From: Thiotrichaceae bacterium
Lineage (GTDB): Bacteria; Pseudomonadota; Gammaproteobacteria; Beggiatoales; Beggiatoaceae
Assembly: GCA_028688145.1 (NCBI GenBank)
Contig: JAQTYU010000002.1
Location: 372,001-436,000 of the forward strand
Length of the DNA stretch: 64,000 nucleotides
Reading direction: 5' to 3'
Position numbers and translations under genes: made by a program. Numbering within the stretch: the stretch's first letter is position 1; each line of letters opens with the position of its first letter. This document shows, piece by piece, positions 37,974-45,924 of the stretch. The notes beneath the pieces were generated by a model that had not been told where the DNA came from, ran no database searches, and was given only the letters and a program-made list of their open reading frames with translations.

Positions 37974-38066
37974 TCCCCCTTTGAAAAAGGGGGATTGAGG
38001 GGGATTTAATATTTCCATAACTGTTGAGATTTTTAAATCCCCCTGCCCCCTTTTTCAAAGGGGGTG
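37974..38066. repeat. 93-bp inverted repeat, CCCCCTTT family
   Basis: The left arm CCCCCTTTGAAAAAGGGGGA followed by TTGAGGGGGATTT is matched by the inverted right arm CCCCCTTTGAAAAAGGGGGC followed by AGGGGGATTTA. Each arm has its own hairpin. It fills the gap between the V-ATPase D gene and ffh and is the largest copy of this repeat type here. Confidence 0.85.
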
Positions 38067-38075
38067 AAAAGCCAG

Positions 38076-39437
38076 TTAAAACCCCATGCCGGGCGGCAAT
38101 CTGCCTTTAAGATTGCCCAACATGCTCATCAAACCGCCGCGCTTATTCATCTGCTTCATCATTTTTTGCATTTGGGTGAATTGCTTCAACAAACGATTCA
38201 CATCTTGCACTTGCGTGCCTGAACCGTTGGCAATGCGCACTTTACGCGAGCCTTTAATCACCGCAGGAAAACGGCGTTCATGCGCAGTCATTGAATTAAT
38301 AATCGCTTCTAAACGCTTAATTTCCTTGTCATTAATTTGTGCTTTAGCTTTTTCAGGAATTTGGGTCATGCCGGGCATTTTATCCATTAAACTGCCGATG
38401 CCGCCCATGTTGCGCATTTGTACCAATTGCATACGGAAATCTTCTAAATCAAAGCCTTGCCCTTTTTTAAGCTTGTTGACTAATTTTTCAGCTTCGTCTT
38501 TATCAATGCTGCGCTCGGCTTGTTCGATTAAGCTTAAAACGTCGCCATAACCGATGATGCGTGAAGCCACGCGGTCAGGATAAAAAGGTTCTAAAGCGGT
38601 AGTTTTTTCACCCACCCCAATGAATTTAATCGGTTTTCCTGTGATATGGCGCACCGACAAAGCTGCCCCGCCGCGTGCGTCACCGTCAGTTTTGGTGAGA
38701 ATCACGCCCGTTAAAGGCAGCGCGTCATTGAAGGCTTTGGCAGTATTGGCGGCATCTTGCCCGGTCATACTGTCGACCACAAACAGGGTTTCCGTGGGGC
38801 TTAAGGCACGATGGACTTGCTTGATTTCTTCCATCATGTCCATGTCGATGTGCAAACGCCCAGCGGTATCGACCAGCAATACATCCACAAATTGCTTACG
38901 CGCCTTATCCAGTGCAGCGGTGGCGATGTCTACAGGTTTTTGGTCGATGGAGCTTGGGAAAAATTGCGCCCCGACATCTTCGGCAAGGGTTTCTAACTGT
39001 TTGATTGCGGCGGGGCGATAAATATCGCAACTCACCACCATTACAGTTTTCTTTTGGCGTTCAATCAGCCAGCGGGCTAGTTTGGCGGTGCTGGTGGTTT
39101 TACCCGACCCTTGCAAACCTGCCATCAACACCACCACGGGCGGACGCGCATGTAAATTTAATTCGTCGCATTGCTCGCCCATGATGCTGATGAGTTCATC
39201 GCGCACCACTTTGATTAACGCTTGTCCGGGAGTCAGGCTGGCAATGACTTCTTGCCCCAGCGCACGTTCCCGCACTTGCTCGATAAAAACTTTCACCACG
39301 GGCAAGGCAACGTCGGCATCTAATAAGGCAAGGCGCACTTCACGTAGGGCATCTTTGATATTGGTTTCATTTAAACGTCCCATCCCGCGCAAGTCGCGCA
39401 GGGTTTTGGAAAGACGTTCGGTAAGGCTTTCAAACAT
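38076..39437 (-). CDS. ffh: Signal recognition particle protein Ffh
   Basis: This 453-residue SRP54-type GTPase has N domain, G domain with GLQGSGKTTSTAKLA (P-loop), DTAGRLHID, TKTDGDARGGAALS, and a Met-rich M domain ending QMQKMMKQMNKRGGLMSMLGNLKGRLPPGMGF. With 4.5S RNA it targets nascent inner-membrane proteins to FtsY and the Sec translocon. No 4.5S RNA gene was found beside it. The ATG at 39437 gives the normal N-terminus MFESLTERLSKTLRDLRG. Confidence 0.97.
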   Translation of the reverse strand: MFESLTERLSKTLRDLRGMGRLNETNIKDALREVRLALLDADVALPVVKVFIEQVRERALGQEVIASLTPGQALIKVVRDELISIMGEQCDELNLHARPPVVVLMAGLQGSGKTTSTAKLARWLIERQKKTVMVVSCDIYRPAAIKQLETLAEDVGAQFFPSSIDQKPVDIATAALDKARKQFVDVLLVDTAGRLHIDMDMMEEIKQVHRALSPTETLFVVDSMTGQDAANTAKAFNDALPLTGVILTKTDGDARGGAALSVRHITGKPIKFIGVGEKTTALEPFYPDRVASRIIGYGDVLSLIEQAERSIDKDEAEKLVNKLKKGQGFDLEDFRMQLVQMRNMGGIGSLMDKMPGMTQIPEKAKAQINDKEIKRLEAIINSMTAHERRFPAVIKGSRKVRIANGSGTQVQDVNRLLKQFTQMQKMMKQMNKRGGLMSMLGNLKGRLPPGMGF

Positions 39438-39840
39438 GCTGGAGATTCCTTAAGACTGTTTGATAATGAGAAGATTCGGGGGCGATTAGCGCATGGAATC
39501 AGCATTTTTGGGCGCGTTTTAAAAAATCCAAGCGAATCGTTTCTTATGTCAACATTATCGCATAAGTTTAGGGATTACGCAGTTGAGAATGGGAGCGATG
39601 GAATTGTGAGGATGTAAAACAGGCTCGTAAATGGGACTTCAAATTTATTTAAAGGCGGGTCAAACTCTAAATGAGTTGAGATAAAAGGCAGATTTCCATT
39701 TTTTTGCCATATTTCGCCCTTGCTTTGTCATAACTCCTTTTTACAATGGCAGTCATCTTAGTTGAACGCAGTGCCATAATTGGTAAACTAAGTGCGTTTT
39801 TATACCCATTCAATTTTTAATTACCTTGGAGATATACGAC
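39438..39840. other. Divergent intergenic region, ffh / small peptide
   Basis: I see no gene in these 403 bases. They contain a TTTAGGGATTACGCAGTTG repeat near 39568-39587, related to copies near 34740 and 45676-45900. A promoter-like pair lies at 39720-39747. The rest shows no structure I can name. Confidence 0.5.
39720..39747 (+). promoter_or_regulatory. Possible promoter of the small peptide-sortase operon
   Basis: TTGCTT (39720-39725) and TACAAT (39742-39747) are spaced by 16 bp. The small-peptide ATG lies about 94 bp downstream of the -10 box. Confidence 0.4.
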
Positions 39841-39984
39841 ATGAATACGACTACGCTGAAATCAAGCTCCCAATCCGCCCCTTTTATGAGTTTATTAAAC
39901 TTTGTTGGGGTTAGTTTGTTGGCGGGGCTTTCTTCCGCTGTCGTATTAGCAGGCGTAGTATTGTTAATTTCTTCGGCAAGTTAA
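39841..39984 (+). CDS. Small hydrophobic peptide upstream of sortase
   Basis: This 47-residue reading frame begins MNTTTLKSSSQSAPFMSLLN. It has one long hydrophobic stretch (FVGVSLLAGLSSAVVLAGVVLLI) and ends SSAS. A GGAG ribosome site lies 10 nt before the ATG. The sortase gene follows after 31 nt in the same direction, so they are likely one operon. I do not recognise a family. It could be a small membrane partner of the sortase; it lacks an LPxTG-like motif, so it is not an obvious substrate. Confidence 0.7.
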   Translation: MNTTTLKSSSQSAPFMSLLNFVGVSLLAGLSSAVVLAGVVLLISSAS

Positions 39985-40015
39985 GTTTGTAACTTTCGTT
40001 TTATCTGGAGGAATT

Positions 40016-40615
40016 ATGGCTAAGCACACCTTGCGGACATTCTCGCGTTTAAGCTGGATTGTCATAGGTGCTTTGTTGATGATGATTGTGTGGAATAGCA
40101 GTCACGGAAAATCATTGTATTCCCCACAAGCATGGGTGGCTCATGGCTTATTACACACGGCTTGGGTGCGCACGCAAGCCAGTGGTCGTCAAGTTAAACC
40201 TTGGCCTTGGGCAAATACTTATCCATTGGCACGTTTATCCATTCCTCAATTGAATTTTGAACGGGTGATTTTAGCGCGAGCGAGCGAAGGCGTTTCTTCC
40301 TACGCGCTGGGTCATTTAGACAGCAGTGCCATTCCTGGCGAATTGGGAAATAGCATTCTCAGTGTGCATCCTGACACCGATTTGCGGATTTTACAGAATT
40401 TACATGTCGGTGATTTGTTAATTCTGGAGTCTTTACGCAGTGGTTTATGGCGTTATAAAGTCTCAGATATTCAAGTGGTCGAAAAGAGCAATATGCAGTT
40501 ATTAACCCCGATTATGAATCGTCGTTTAACTTTAATTAGCTGTTATAGCTGTTCTTCTGAAAGCGATCCGTGGCGTTACGTGATTGTTGCAGAAGAAGTA
40601 GAACGTGTCGGCTAA
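40016..40615 (+). CDS. Class-GN-like sortase
   Basis: This 199-residue protein has an N-terminal membrane anchor (LSWIVIGALLMMIVW) and a sortase domain: ARLSIPQLNFERVILA, SALGHL-like region, GNSILSVHPDTDLRILQNLHVGDLLIL, and LTLISCYSCSSESDPWRYVIVAEE. The catalytic triad is visible as His in SVHPDTD, Cys in LISCYS and Arg in DPWRYV. Gram-negative class GN sortases normally sit with a dedicated vault/vWA target protein; none is in the window. A GGAGGA ribosome site precedes the ATG. The upstream 47-residue membrane peptide is its only operon partner. Confidence 0.87.
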   Translation: MAKHTLRTFSRLSWIVIGALLMMIVWNSSHGKSLYSPQAWVAHGLLHTAWVRTQASGRQVKPWPWANTYPLARLSIPQLNFERVILARASEGVSSYALGHLDSSAIPGELGNSILSVHPDTDLRILQNLHVGDLLILESLRSGLWRYKVSDIQVVEKSNMQLLTPIMNRRLTLISCYSCSSESDPWRYVIVAEEVERVG

Positions 40616-40625
40616 CTGCTGGTTG

Positions 40626-40656
40626 GGACTGGCAGTCCTTGTGAGGACTACAGTCC
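40626..40656. terminator. Hairpin between convergent sortase and cyclase genes
   Basis: GGACTG and CAGTCC form an outer stem and AGTCCT and AGGACT an inner stem around TGTG. It lies 11 nt past the sortase stop and 24 nt beyond the cyclase stop. Without a T-tract it may be a dispersed repeat acting as a weak terminator. Confidence 0.45.
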
Positions 40657-40679
40657 TGAAATTGGCAACAAACTCCAAT

Positions 40680-41966
40680 TCAGCTTGAAACTTCCGCCCC
40701 TTCCAATAAATACACAGGCATTTGTCCTTTGCCTTTGATTTCTAAAGTGCCCCGCAGTGTAAGACTATAATCTGCATGATATTTTAAGGCAGCATAGACT
40801 TGCTGTGTCACTTGAATTGCCCCGATAACCCCTTGCGATTCCATACGGCTTGCGGTGTTCACCGTGTCGCCCCATAAGTCATAAGCAAATTTCTTAATCC
40901 CAATCACCCCCGCCACCACTGCGCCTGTGTGAATCCCAATCCGAATGCTGAGCGGTGTCGGCGCGTCGCGGTTAAATTCGGCTAAAACCTGCTGCATTTC
41001 CAAAGCTAAATTGGCAATATGGATGACATGCTCAGGATGCGGCGTGGGCAAGCCCGCCACCACCATATAGGCATCGCCAATGGTTTTGATTTTCTCCAAG
41101 CCGTGGCGTTCCACCAAATTGTCAAAACTCGAAAAAATGTGATTCAGCATTGCTACCAATTGTGTCGGGGACATGCGACTGGAAAGCTCGGTAAATCCCA
41201 CAATATCTGCAAATAATACGCTGACTTCATCGAAATGATCGGCAATAATGACTTGTTCGTCTTTCAAACGGGCTGCAATGGAAGCGGGTAAAATATTTAA
41301 TAATAAACGTTCCGATTTTTCTTGTTCAGCTTGTAATTTGATGCGGGCAAAAAATTCATCGCGTTGTAATTTCTCATAAAAGTAAACTGACACGCAACAA
41401 ATGACACAAAACCAAAATAAATAAAGATAAAACAGTGGTTGGCTGTTGGTTTGTATCGCGGACACTGCAATTAAATTAGGATACAGTGCTTTCACAGTGA
41501 AAAAGAATAAAAATGTGCCCAGTTGTGATAATAAATGCCATCGCCAACACACGGGAGAAAGCACGGTTTGCGAGAGGAAAACCAGTGTCCAAGAAATCAC
41601 GTCAAACTGCAAATATCCTGCTTCAAGGTTATAGTAAATCGGGGTAATGGTGACAATCCAAGAAACGGTTAAAAATAAGGCAGGCAGGATTGTTAATGCG
41701 ATACGACTGTGCATTAACAATACACAAATTAGAAGAGCAATCTCTTGAAATATTTGGATATTAAACCAAATTTCACGCGTTTTTTCTAAAGAACTGTCTA
41801 ATCCTAGCAAATTTAACATGATAAAGCTTGGAATAATAAGTAAGGCAATACTCCATCCCAAAATTAGCCGCTGGCGCATAAACTGCGCTTGCCATTCCAG
41901 ATAAGCCTGTTCTTCTACTGGACTGGGAGAAGGCATCGCAAACCGACAAGCCTTTAATTCAGCCAT
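40680..41966 (-). CDS. Membrane class III adenylate/guanylate cyclase
   Basis: The protein has about 428 residues. An N-terminal part has six predicted membrane helices (about 30-205), followed by a short linker helix and a class III cyclase domain. That domain starts SVLFADIVGFTELSS, continues with KIKTIGDAYMVVAGL and RIGIHTGAVVAGVIG, and ends with DLWGDTVNTASRMES. Metal-binding Asp residues and the transition-state Asn/Arg region are intact, so it should be active. Specificity for ATP or GTP is not decided here. The start is uncertain: GTG at 41999, ATG at 41966 or ATG at 41933 are possible. The first two overlap the end of the binding-protein gene, implying translational coupling. Confidence 0.9.
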   Translation of the reverse strand: MAELKACRFAMPSPSPVEEQAYLEWQAQFMRQRLILGWSIALLIIPSFIMLNLLGLDSSLEKTREIWFNIQIFQEIALLICVLLMHSRIALTILPALFLTVSWIVTITPIYYNLEAGYLQFDVISWTLVFLSQTVLSPVCWRWHLLSQLGTFLFFFTVKALYPNLIAVSAIQTNSQPLFYLYLFWFCVICCVSVYFYEKLQRDEFFARIKLQAEQEKSERLLLNILPASIAARLKDEQVIIADHFDEVSVLFADIVGFTELSSRMSPTQLVAMLNHIFSSFDNLVERHGLEKIKTIGDAYMVVAGLPTPHPEHVIHIANLALEMQQVLAEFNRDAPTPLSIRIGIHTGAVVAGVIGIKKFAYDLWGDTVNTASRMESQGVIGAIQVTQQVYAALKYHADYSLTLRGTLEIKGKGQMPVYLLEGAEVSS

Positions 41967-42916
41967 GCCTGCCACCGCCGCGTGTTTTTCTGCATCCACG
42001 CAGCCACGACATCCTCAATTTTTTCGTGGTGCACATCAACTTGTTTGACCATGCGGCTCATTTCATAATTATTTAAACGAAAAGCGCGGAAAATCTTATA
42101 GGCTTTAGGATATTGCGCAATGACATGTTTAGAAACCACCCGCCAAATCGGGCCGCGTGGCTTTCCACAATCATGGGTTTTCTTAGGATTAATCCCCCAA
42201 CTGGGATTGGTATAACATTCAGGCTGATAACGCGGAAACTCCACCCATTCCCCCGCATATTCGTTAGGAATCCAATAAGGGGCGTATATCCATAATAAAA
42301 TCGGTTGGTGCGCTTTATAGGCTACATCTAACTCCTGATAAAGTTGAGCATCATTTTCCACATGCTCCACTTTATAATTCAATCCCAATGCCTCGATACG
42401 CTCCTCATCATAACCGCCCCATGACACAGGACCGCCTAAATAACGTCCCAAGGGCGCGGTTTCAGGTGTTGCAAACAATTCTGCACAGTCATTTAACGCA
42501 CGCCAATCGGGCAGTTTCGGACATTTTTCCTTCATGTAAAGCGGATACCACCATTCTTCAATGGACATCAAGCCCGTGTCGCTGAAAGACTCAATATTTC
42601 CTGTCTTCAAACCCTCATCTAAAACTTCTTTTCCTGTGGTTGCCCAGACTTCCATCACAAAATCGAGGTTTCCAAGTGTTAATTCTTTGATTTGTTTTAA
42701 ATATTCAACTTCCACATACTGCACCTGATACCCTGCTTTTTTTAACACTTCCCCTATGATATGGGAGGATAAATGCTGACCTGTCCAGTCATTTATACTT
42801 ATTCTTAAAGTAGGGGTATAAGGAACGTGCGGTTCTAAACTTGCAGCCTGTGAGCAAATTCCCATCATAATCAGTAGTAGTCCAAACTTTCCGAATAACC
42901 TGCCTGCGTCTTTCAC
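41954..42916 (-). CDS. ProX/OpuAC-type glycine-betaine-like binding protein
   Basis: This 320-residue secreted protein has a signal peptide (FGLLLIMMGICSQAAS). The OpuAC-type fold includes ISINDWTGQHLSSHIIGEVLKKAGY, LGNLDFVMEVWATTGKEVLDEG, and a Trp/Tyr-rich region (ILLWIYAPYWIPNEY) such as makes the aromatic cage for quaternary amines. The GTG start at 42916 follows an AGAGGG site. No permease or ATPase gene is present. Instead the next gene, overlapping by about 12 nt or more, encodes a membrane cyclase. Substrate identity (betaine, choline or related) is inference. Confidence 0.88.
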   Translation of the reverse strand: MKDAGRLFGKFGLLLIMMGICSQAASLEPHVPYTPTLRISINDWTGQHLSSHIIGEVLKKAGYQVQYVEVEYLKQIKELTLGNLDFVMEVWATTGKEVLDEGLKTGNIESFSDTGLMSIEEWWYPLYMKEKCPKLPDWRALNDCAELFATPETAPLGRYLGGPVSWGGYDEERIEALGLNYKVEHVENDAQLYQELDVAYKAHQPILLWIYAPYWIPNEYAGEWVEFPRYQPECYTNPSWGINPKKTHDCGKPRGPIWRVVSKHVIAQYPKAYKIFRAFRLNNYEMSRMVKQVDVHHEKIEDVVAAWMQKNTRRWQAWLN

Positions 42917-43050
42917 GGGACAACCCTCTCTACTTTAAACACTATTTCAGGTATTATTAAGTCAATACTAACTCCAATGATAGCAAGGTTTTTACCCGTT
43001 CTCACGACGAGTTCATTCTTAGAATAAATTTAACAGGGCAGAGCTTTTCC

Positions 43051-44808
43051 TTGAAACCACAACTTCAAACCTTATTCCAACACGCACTTGTACAACTCCA
43101 AACCGAAGGCTTGATTCCACAAGACACCGTGGTTGAAGTTCAACTTGAACACAGCCGCGATCCCAAGTTTGGAGATTTTGCCTGTAATTTAGCAATGGTC
43201 TTAGCCAAAATTGCCAAAATGCGTCCACGAGATTTGGCGGAACGAATTGTTGCGGCCTTGCCCAGTGCAGATTTTGTCAGCAAAGTTGAAATTGCAGGCG
43301 CAGGATTTATCAATATTTTCCTCGTGCCCAATGCCTACCGTCAGGTTATCGCCACGGTGTTACAACAAGGCGAACACTACGGGCGTGGTCAAGTTGGCGC
43401 GGGTCAAAAAGTGATGGTGGAATTTGTGTCTGCCAATCCCACAGGCCCTTTACATGTTGGGCACGGACGCGGCGCGGCATACGGTGCAGCGTTGTCTAAC
43501 TTACTCAGTGTAGCAGGCTATGACGTTTATAAAGAATATTATGTGAACGATGCGGGGCGGCAAATGGATATTCTTGCCACCAGCGTTTGGCTGCGCTATT
43601 TAGAAAGCTATGGCGAGCCATTCACTTTCCCCAGCAATGCCTATAAAGGCGTGTATATTCGCGACATTTCCGCTGCACTGAAACAGCAATATGGTGACAG
43701 TTTACATCATCCCATCAGTGCCGTTTTTGCCGACTTGCCTGCCGATGAACCTCAAGGCGGCGACAAAGAAATTTATATCGATGCGATGATTGCACGCTGT
43801 AAACAACTGCTTGGCGCGACGGGATATGAACAAGTGTTCCAAGCGGGTTTGGTGGATATTTTGGGCGACATTCGCCAAGACTTGGAAGAATTCAGCGTCA
43901 CTTATGACAATTGGTTTTCCGAACGCAGCTTAAGCGACAATCACACTGTCGAACGCGCCATTGAAAAATTGAAAGCCCAAGGGCACACCTACGAACAAAA
44001 CGGCGCGTTATGGTTTCGTTCCAGCAGTTTTGGGGATGAAAAAGACCGCGTGTTAGTGCGTGAAAATGGCTTAATGACTTACTTCGCCTCCGACATCGCC
44101 TATCATTTGAACAAAATCGAGCGCGGTTTTGATGTGTTAATTAACATTTGGGGCGCGGATCATCACGGCTACATTCCTCGCGTTAAAGCCGCAATGTCTG
44201 CCTTGGGCGCAAATCCTGAATGTTTAACCGTTTTATTGGTACAATTTGCGACTTTGTACCGGGGCACTGAACGTTTACAAATGTCGACCCGCAGCGGCGA
44301 ATTTGTCACCTTGCGCGAATTGCGTGATGATGTCGGCAACGATGCGGCGCGTTTCTTCTATGTGCAACGCAAGAGCGAGCAACATTTAGATTTCGACTTA
44401 GACCTTGCAAAATCACAATCCAGCGATAACCCTGTGTATTATGTGCAATATGCCCATGCGCGGATTGCCAGCGTGTTGCGTGAATTGACCGAGCGCGGTT
44501 TTCCCGCCCACGAATTCAATGCCGCTGATTTAGCCAGTTTAGACAGCCCGCACGAACAGACTTTATTAACCCGTTTGGCGCGTTATCCTGAAGTGATTGA
44601 AGCCGCCGCCCGCGCTTATGAACCGCATCAAATTGCCTATTATTTACGCGAGTTGGCACAGGATTTTCATACTTATTACAATGCGTATAAATTCTTGATT
44701 GACGATGCCAACTTACGCAATGCGCGTTTAAGTTTAAGCAAAGCGGTGCAACAAGTATTGCGCAATGGTTTAAACATCATCGGTGTTTCTGCGCCAGACG
44801 TGATGTAA
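43051..44808 (+). CDS. argS: Arginyl-tRNA synthetase
   Basis: This 585-residue class I synthetase charges tRNA-Arg. [21 protein letters not shown] holds the HIGH-type motif, [15 protein letters not shown] replaces KMSKS as usual for ArgS, and the C-terminal anticodon domain ends with [16 protein letters not shown]. The only start that preserves the N-terminal domain is a TTG at 43051; no ATG or GTG exists between it and the upstream stop. The SPOR gene follows 70 nt downstream, an arrangement common in gammaproteobacteria. Confidence 0.96.
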   Translation: MKPQLQTLFQHALVQLQTEGLIPQDTVVEVQLEHSRDPKFGDFACNLAMVLAKIAKMRPRDLAERIVAALPSADFVSKVEIAGAGFINIFLVPNAYRQVIATVLQQGEHYGRGQVGAGQKVMVEFVSANPTGPLHVGHGRGAAYGAALSNLLSVAGYDVYKEYYVNDAGRQMDILATSVWLRYLESYGEPFTFPSNAYKGVYIRDISAALKQQYGDSLHHPISAVFADLPADEPQGGDKEIYIDAMIARCKQLLGATGYEQVFQAGLVDILGDIRQDLEEFSVTYDNWFSERSLSDNHTVERAIEKLKAQGHTYEQNGALWFRSSSFGDEKDRVLVRENGLMTYFASDIAYHLNKIERGFDVLINIWGADHHGYIPRVKAAMSALGANPECLTVLLVQFATLYRGTERLQMSTRSGEFVTLRELRDDVGNDAARFFYVQRKSEQHLDFDLDLAKSQSSDNPVYYVQYAHARIASVLRELTERGFPAHEFNAADLASLDSPHEQTLLTRLARYPEVIEAAARAYEPHQIAYYLRELAQDFHTYYNAYKFLIDDANLRNARLSLSKAVQQVLRNGLNIIGVSAPDVM

Positions 44809-44878
44809 CGCGCTACCGTTCTCAGCGGGTGATTGGCACACGCTGAGAAATTACCCGCTTTCAAGGAGTTCATTCATC

Positions 44879-45499
44879 GTGGCATTACGGCGATCTCCCC
44901 CTCCCCCCCGAGTTCCTGCCCATTGTCCTCCGGGTTGGGCATGGCTGCTGGCGGGTATTTTAATCGGCATTTTTTTATCTTTTTTGTGGTATTTGCGAGA
45001 AATCGCACCCAATATTCCCTTGCCGATTAATAATTTAACAGGCTCAGCACCGACGCGCGTTGCGCCTCCAACTCCCGCCCCTATAACCCCGCCGCCCGTG
45101 GCAACAACTGCGCCCCCGACTCCACCAGCCCCGCGTTTCGAGTTTTATGACGTGCTGCCCGCCAATGGCAAGCCTGTGGCAAAACCCGCGCAAGCGGCAC
45201 AAACTCAGCCCGCGCCTAATAATACAGCGACACCGCCACACTCGTCCGCACCTGCTCCCATTATTGGCAATTATGCTTTACAAGTCGGTTCATTCCGAGA
45301 CGCGAACAGTGCCGAAGCTTTAAAAGCGCATTTGTCAGGTTTAGGCATTGCGGCTTTTGTGCTGCCTGTGACTTTGAATAATGGTGAAACTTGGTATCGG
45401 GTGCGTGCCGGGGCGTTTCAAGATGCGAATCAAGCCAATCAAGCCCGAGGACAAATCTTGAGTCACGGACTTGCGGCAGATGTGGTGCGAAATCAATAG
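44879..45499 (+). CDS. SPOR-domain (FtsN-like) cell-division protein
   Basis: This 206-residue bitopic protein starts at a GTG after an AAGGAG site. It has a short Pro-rich cytosolic end, one membrane helix (AWLLAGILIGIFLSFLWYL), a long Pro/Ala-rich periplasmic linker and a C-terminal SPOR domain (NYALQVGSFRDANSAEALKAHLSG, ending RVRAGAFQDANQANQARGQI). SPOR domains bind denuded septal peptidoglycan. Position after argS supports an FtsN-like role. The essential FtsN segment cannot be confirmed by eye. Confidence 0.9.
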   Translation: MALRRSPPPPRVPAHCPPGWAWLLAGILIGIFLSFLWYLREIAPNIPLPINNLTGSAPTRVAPPTPAPITPPPVATTAPPTPPAPRFEFYDVLPANGKPVAKPAQAAQTQPAPNNTATPPHSSAPAPIIGNYALQVGSFRDANSAEALKAHLSGLGIAAFVLPVTLNNGETWYRVRAGAFQDANQANQARGQILSHGLAADVVRNQ

Positions 45500-45924
45500 C
45501 CTTCATTCCAGCCTTAATCCTCATTTGGTATAGCTTAGTATTTTTGACTAAACTATACTGAATGTGAACTATCACGCTAATTCAGCTTATTTTATCTAGT
45601 TTATAACTTCAAGCTGCTAGTCTGTATAAAAATAAACTTTCAAATTTAACTAATTAAAAATATTTTCTTATGAATTTAGGGGTTACGCAGTTTAATTTGT
45701 AACTCTTTAATTTTAATGGAAATATAATTATGCAGCGTACAATACTAACTCATTGTAAGTTAATGAATTATGATGTTAACTGCGTAACGCCTAAACATAT
45801 TAATTTAAAAAATTTATCAAGCGTAAAATGTATGGCGGCTAAGCCTTATACACTCTACGAACTGCTTATAAATTCAACTGCGTAACTCCTCATTTAAACA
45901 GTATTCATCGATTGGAGAAAGATC
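45500..45924. other. Repeat-rich non-coding region
   Basis: I see no gene in these 425 bases. An imperfect hairpin GTATAG...CTATAC (45529-45558) follows the SPOR gene. Three copies of the AACTGCGTAA-type repeat lie near 45676, 45778 and 45879. A GGCGGCTAAGCCTT...CTACGAACTG repeat lies at 45833-45866. The promoter of the signalling operon should be near the 3' end. Confidence 0.6.
45676..45900. repeat. Cluster of AACTGCGTAA/TTACGCAGTT repeats
   Basis: TTTAGGGGTTACGCAGTT (near 45676), AACTGCGTAACGCCTAAAC (near 45778) and AACTGCGTAACTCCTCATTT (near 45879) share a core in alternating orientation. Single relatives occur near 34740 and 39568. The spacing is about 100 bp. Confidence 0.65.

Noticed and set aside
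38086-39453. Several long forward frames opposite ffh
   Set aside because: They are antisense shadows of ffh; the reverse-strand product is a complete SRP54 protein.
39438-39840. 4.5S RNA gene beside ffh
   Set aside because: I looked for the conserved GGTCAGG...GGAAGCAGCCA hairpin and did not see it.
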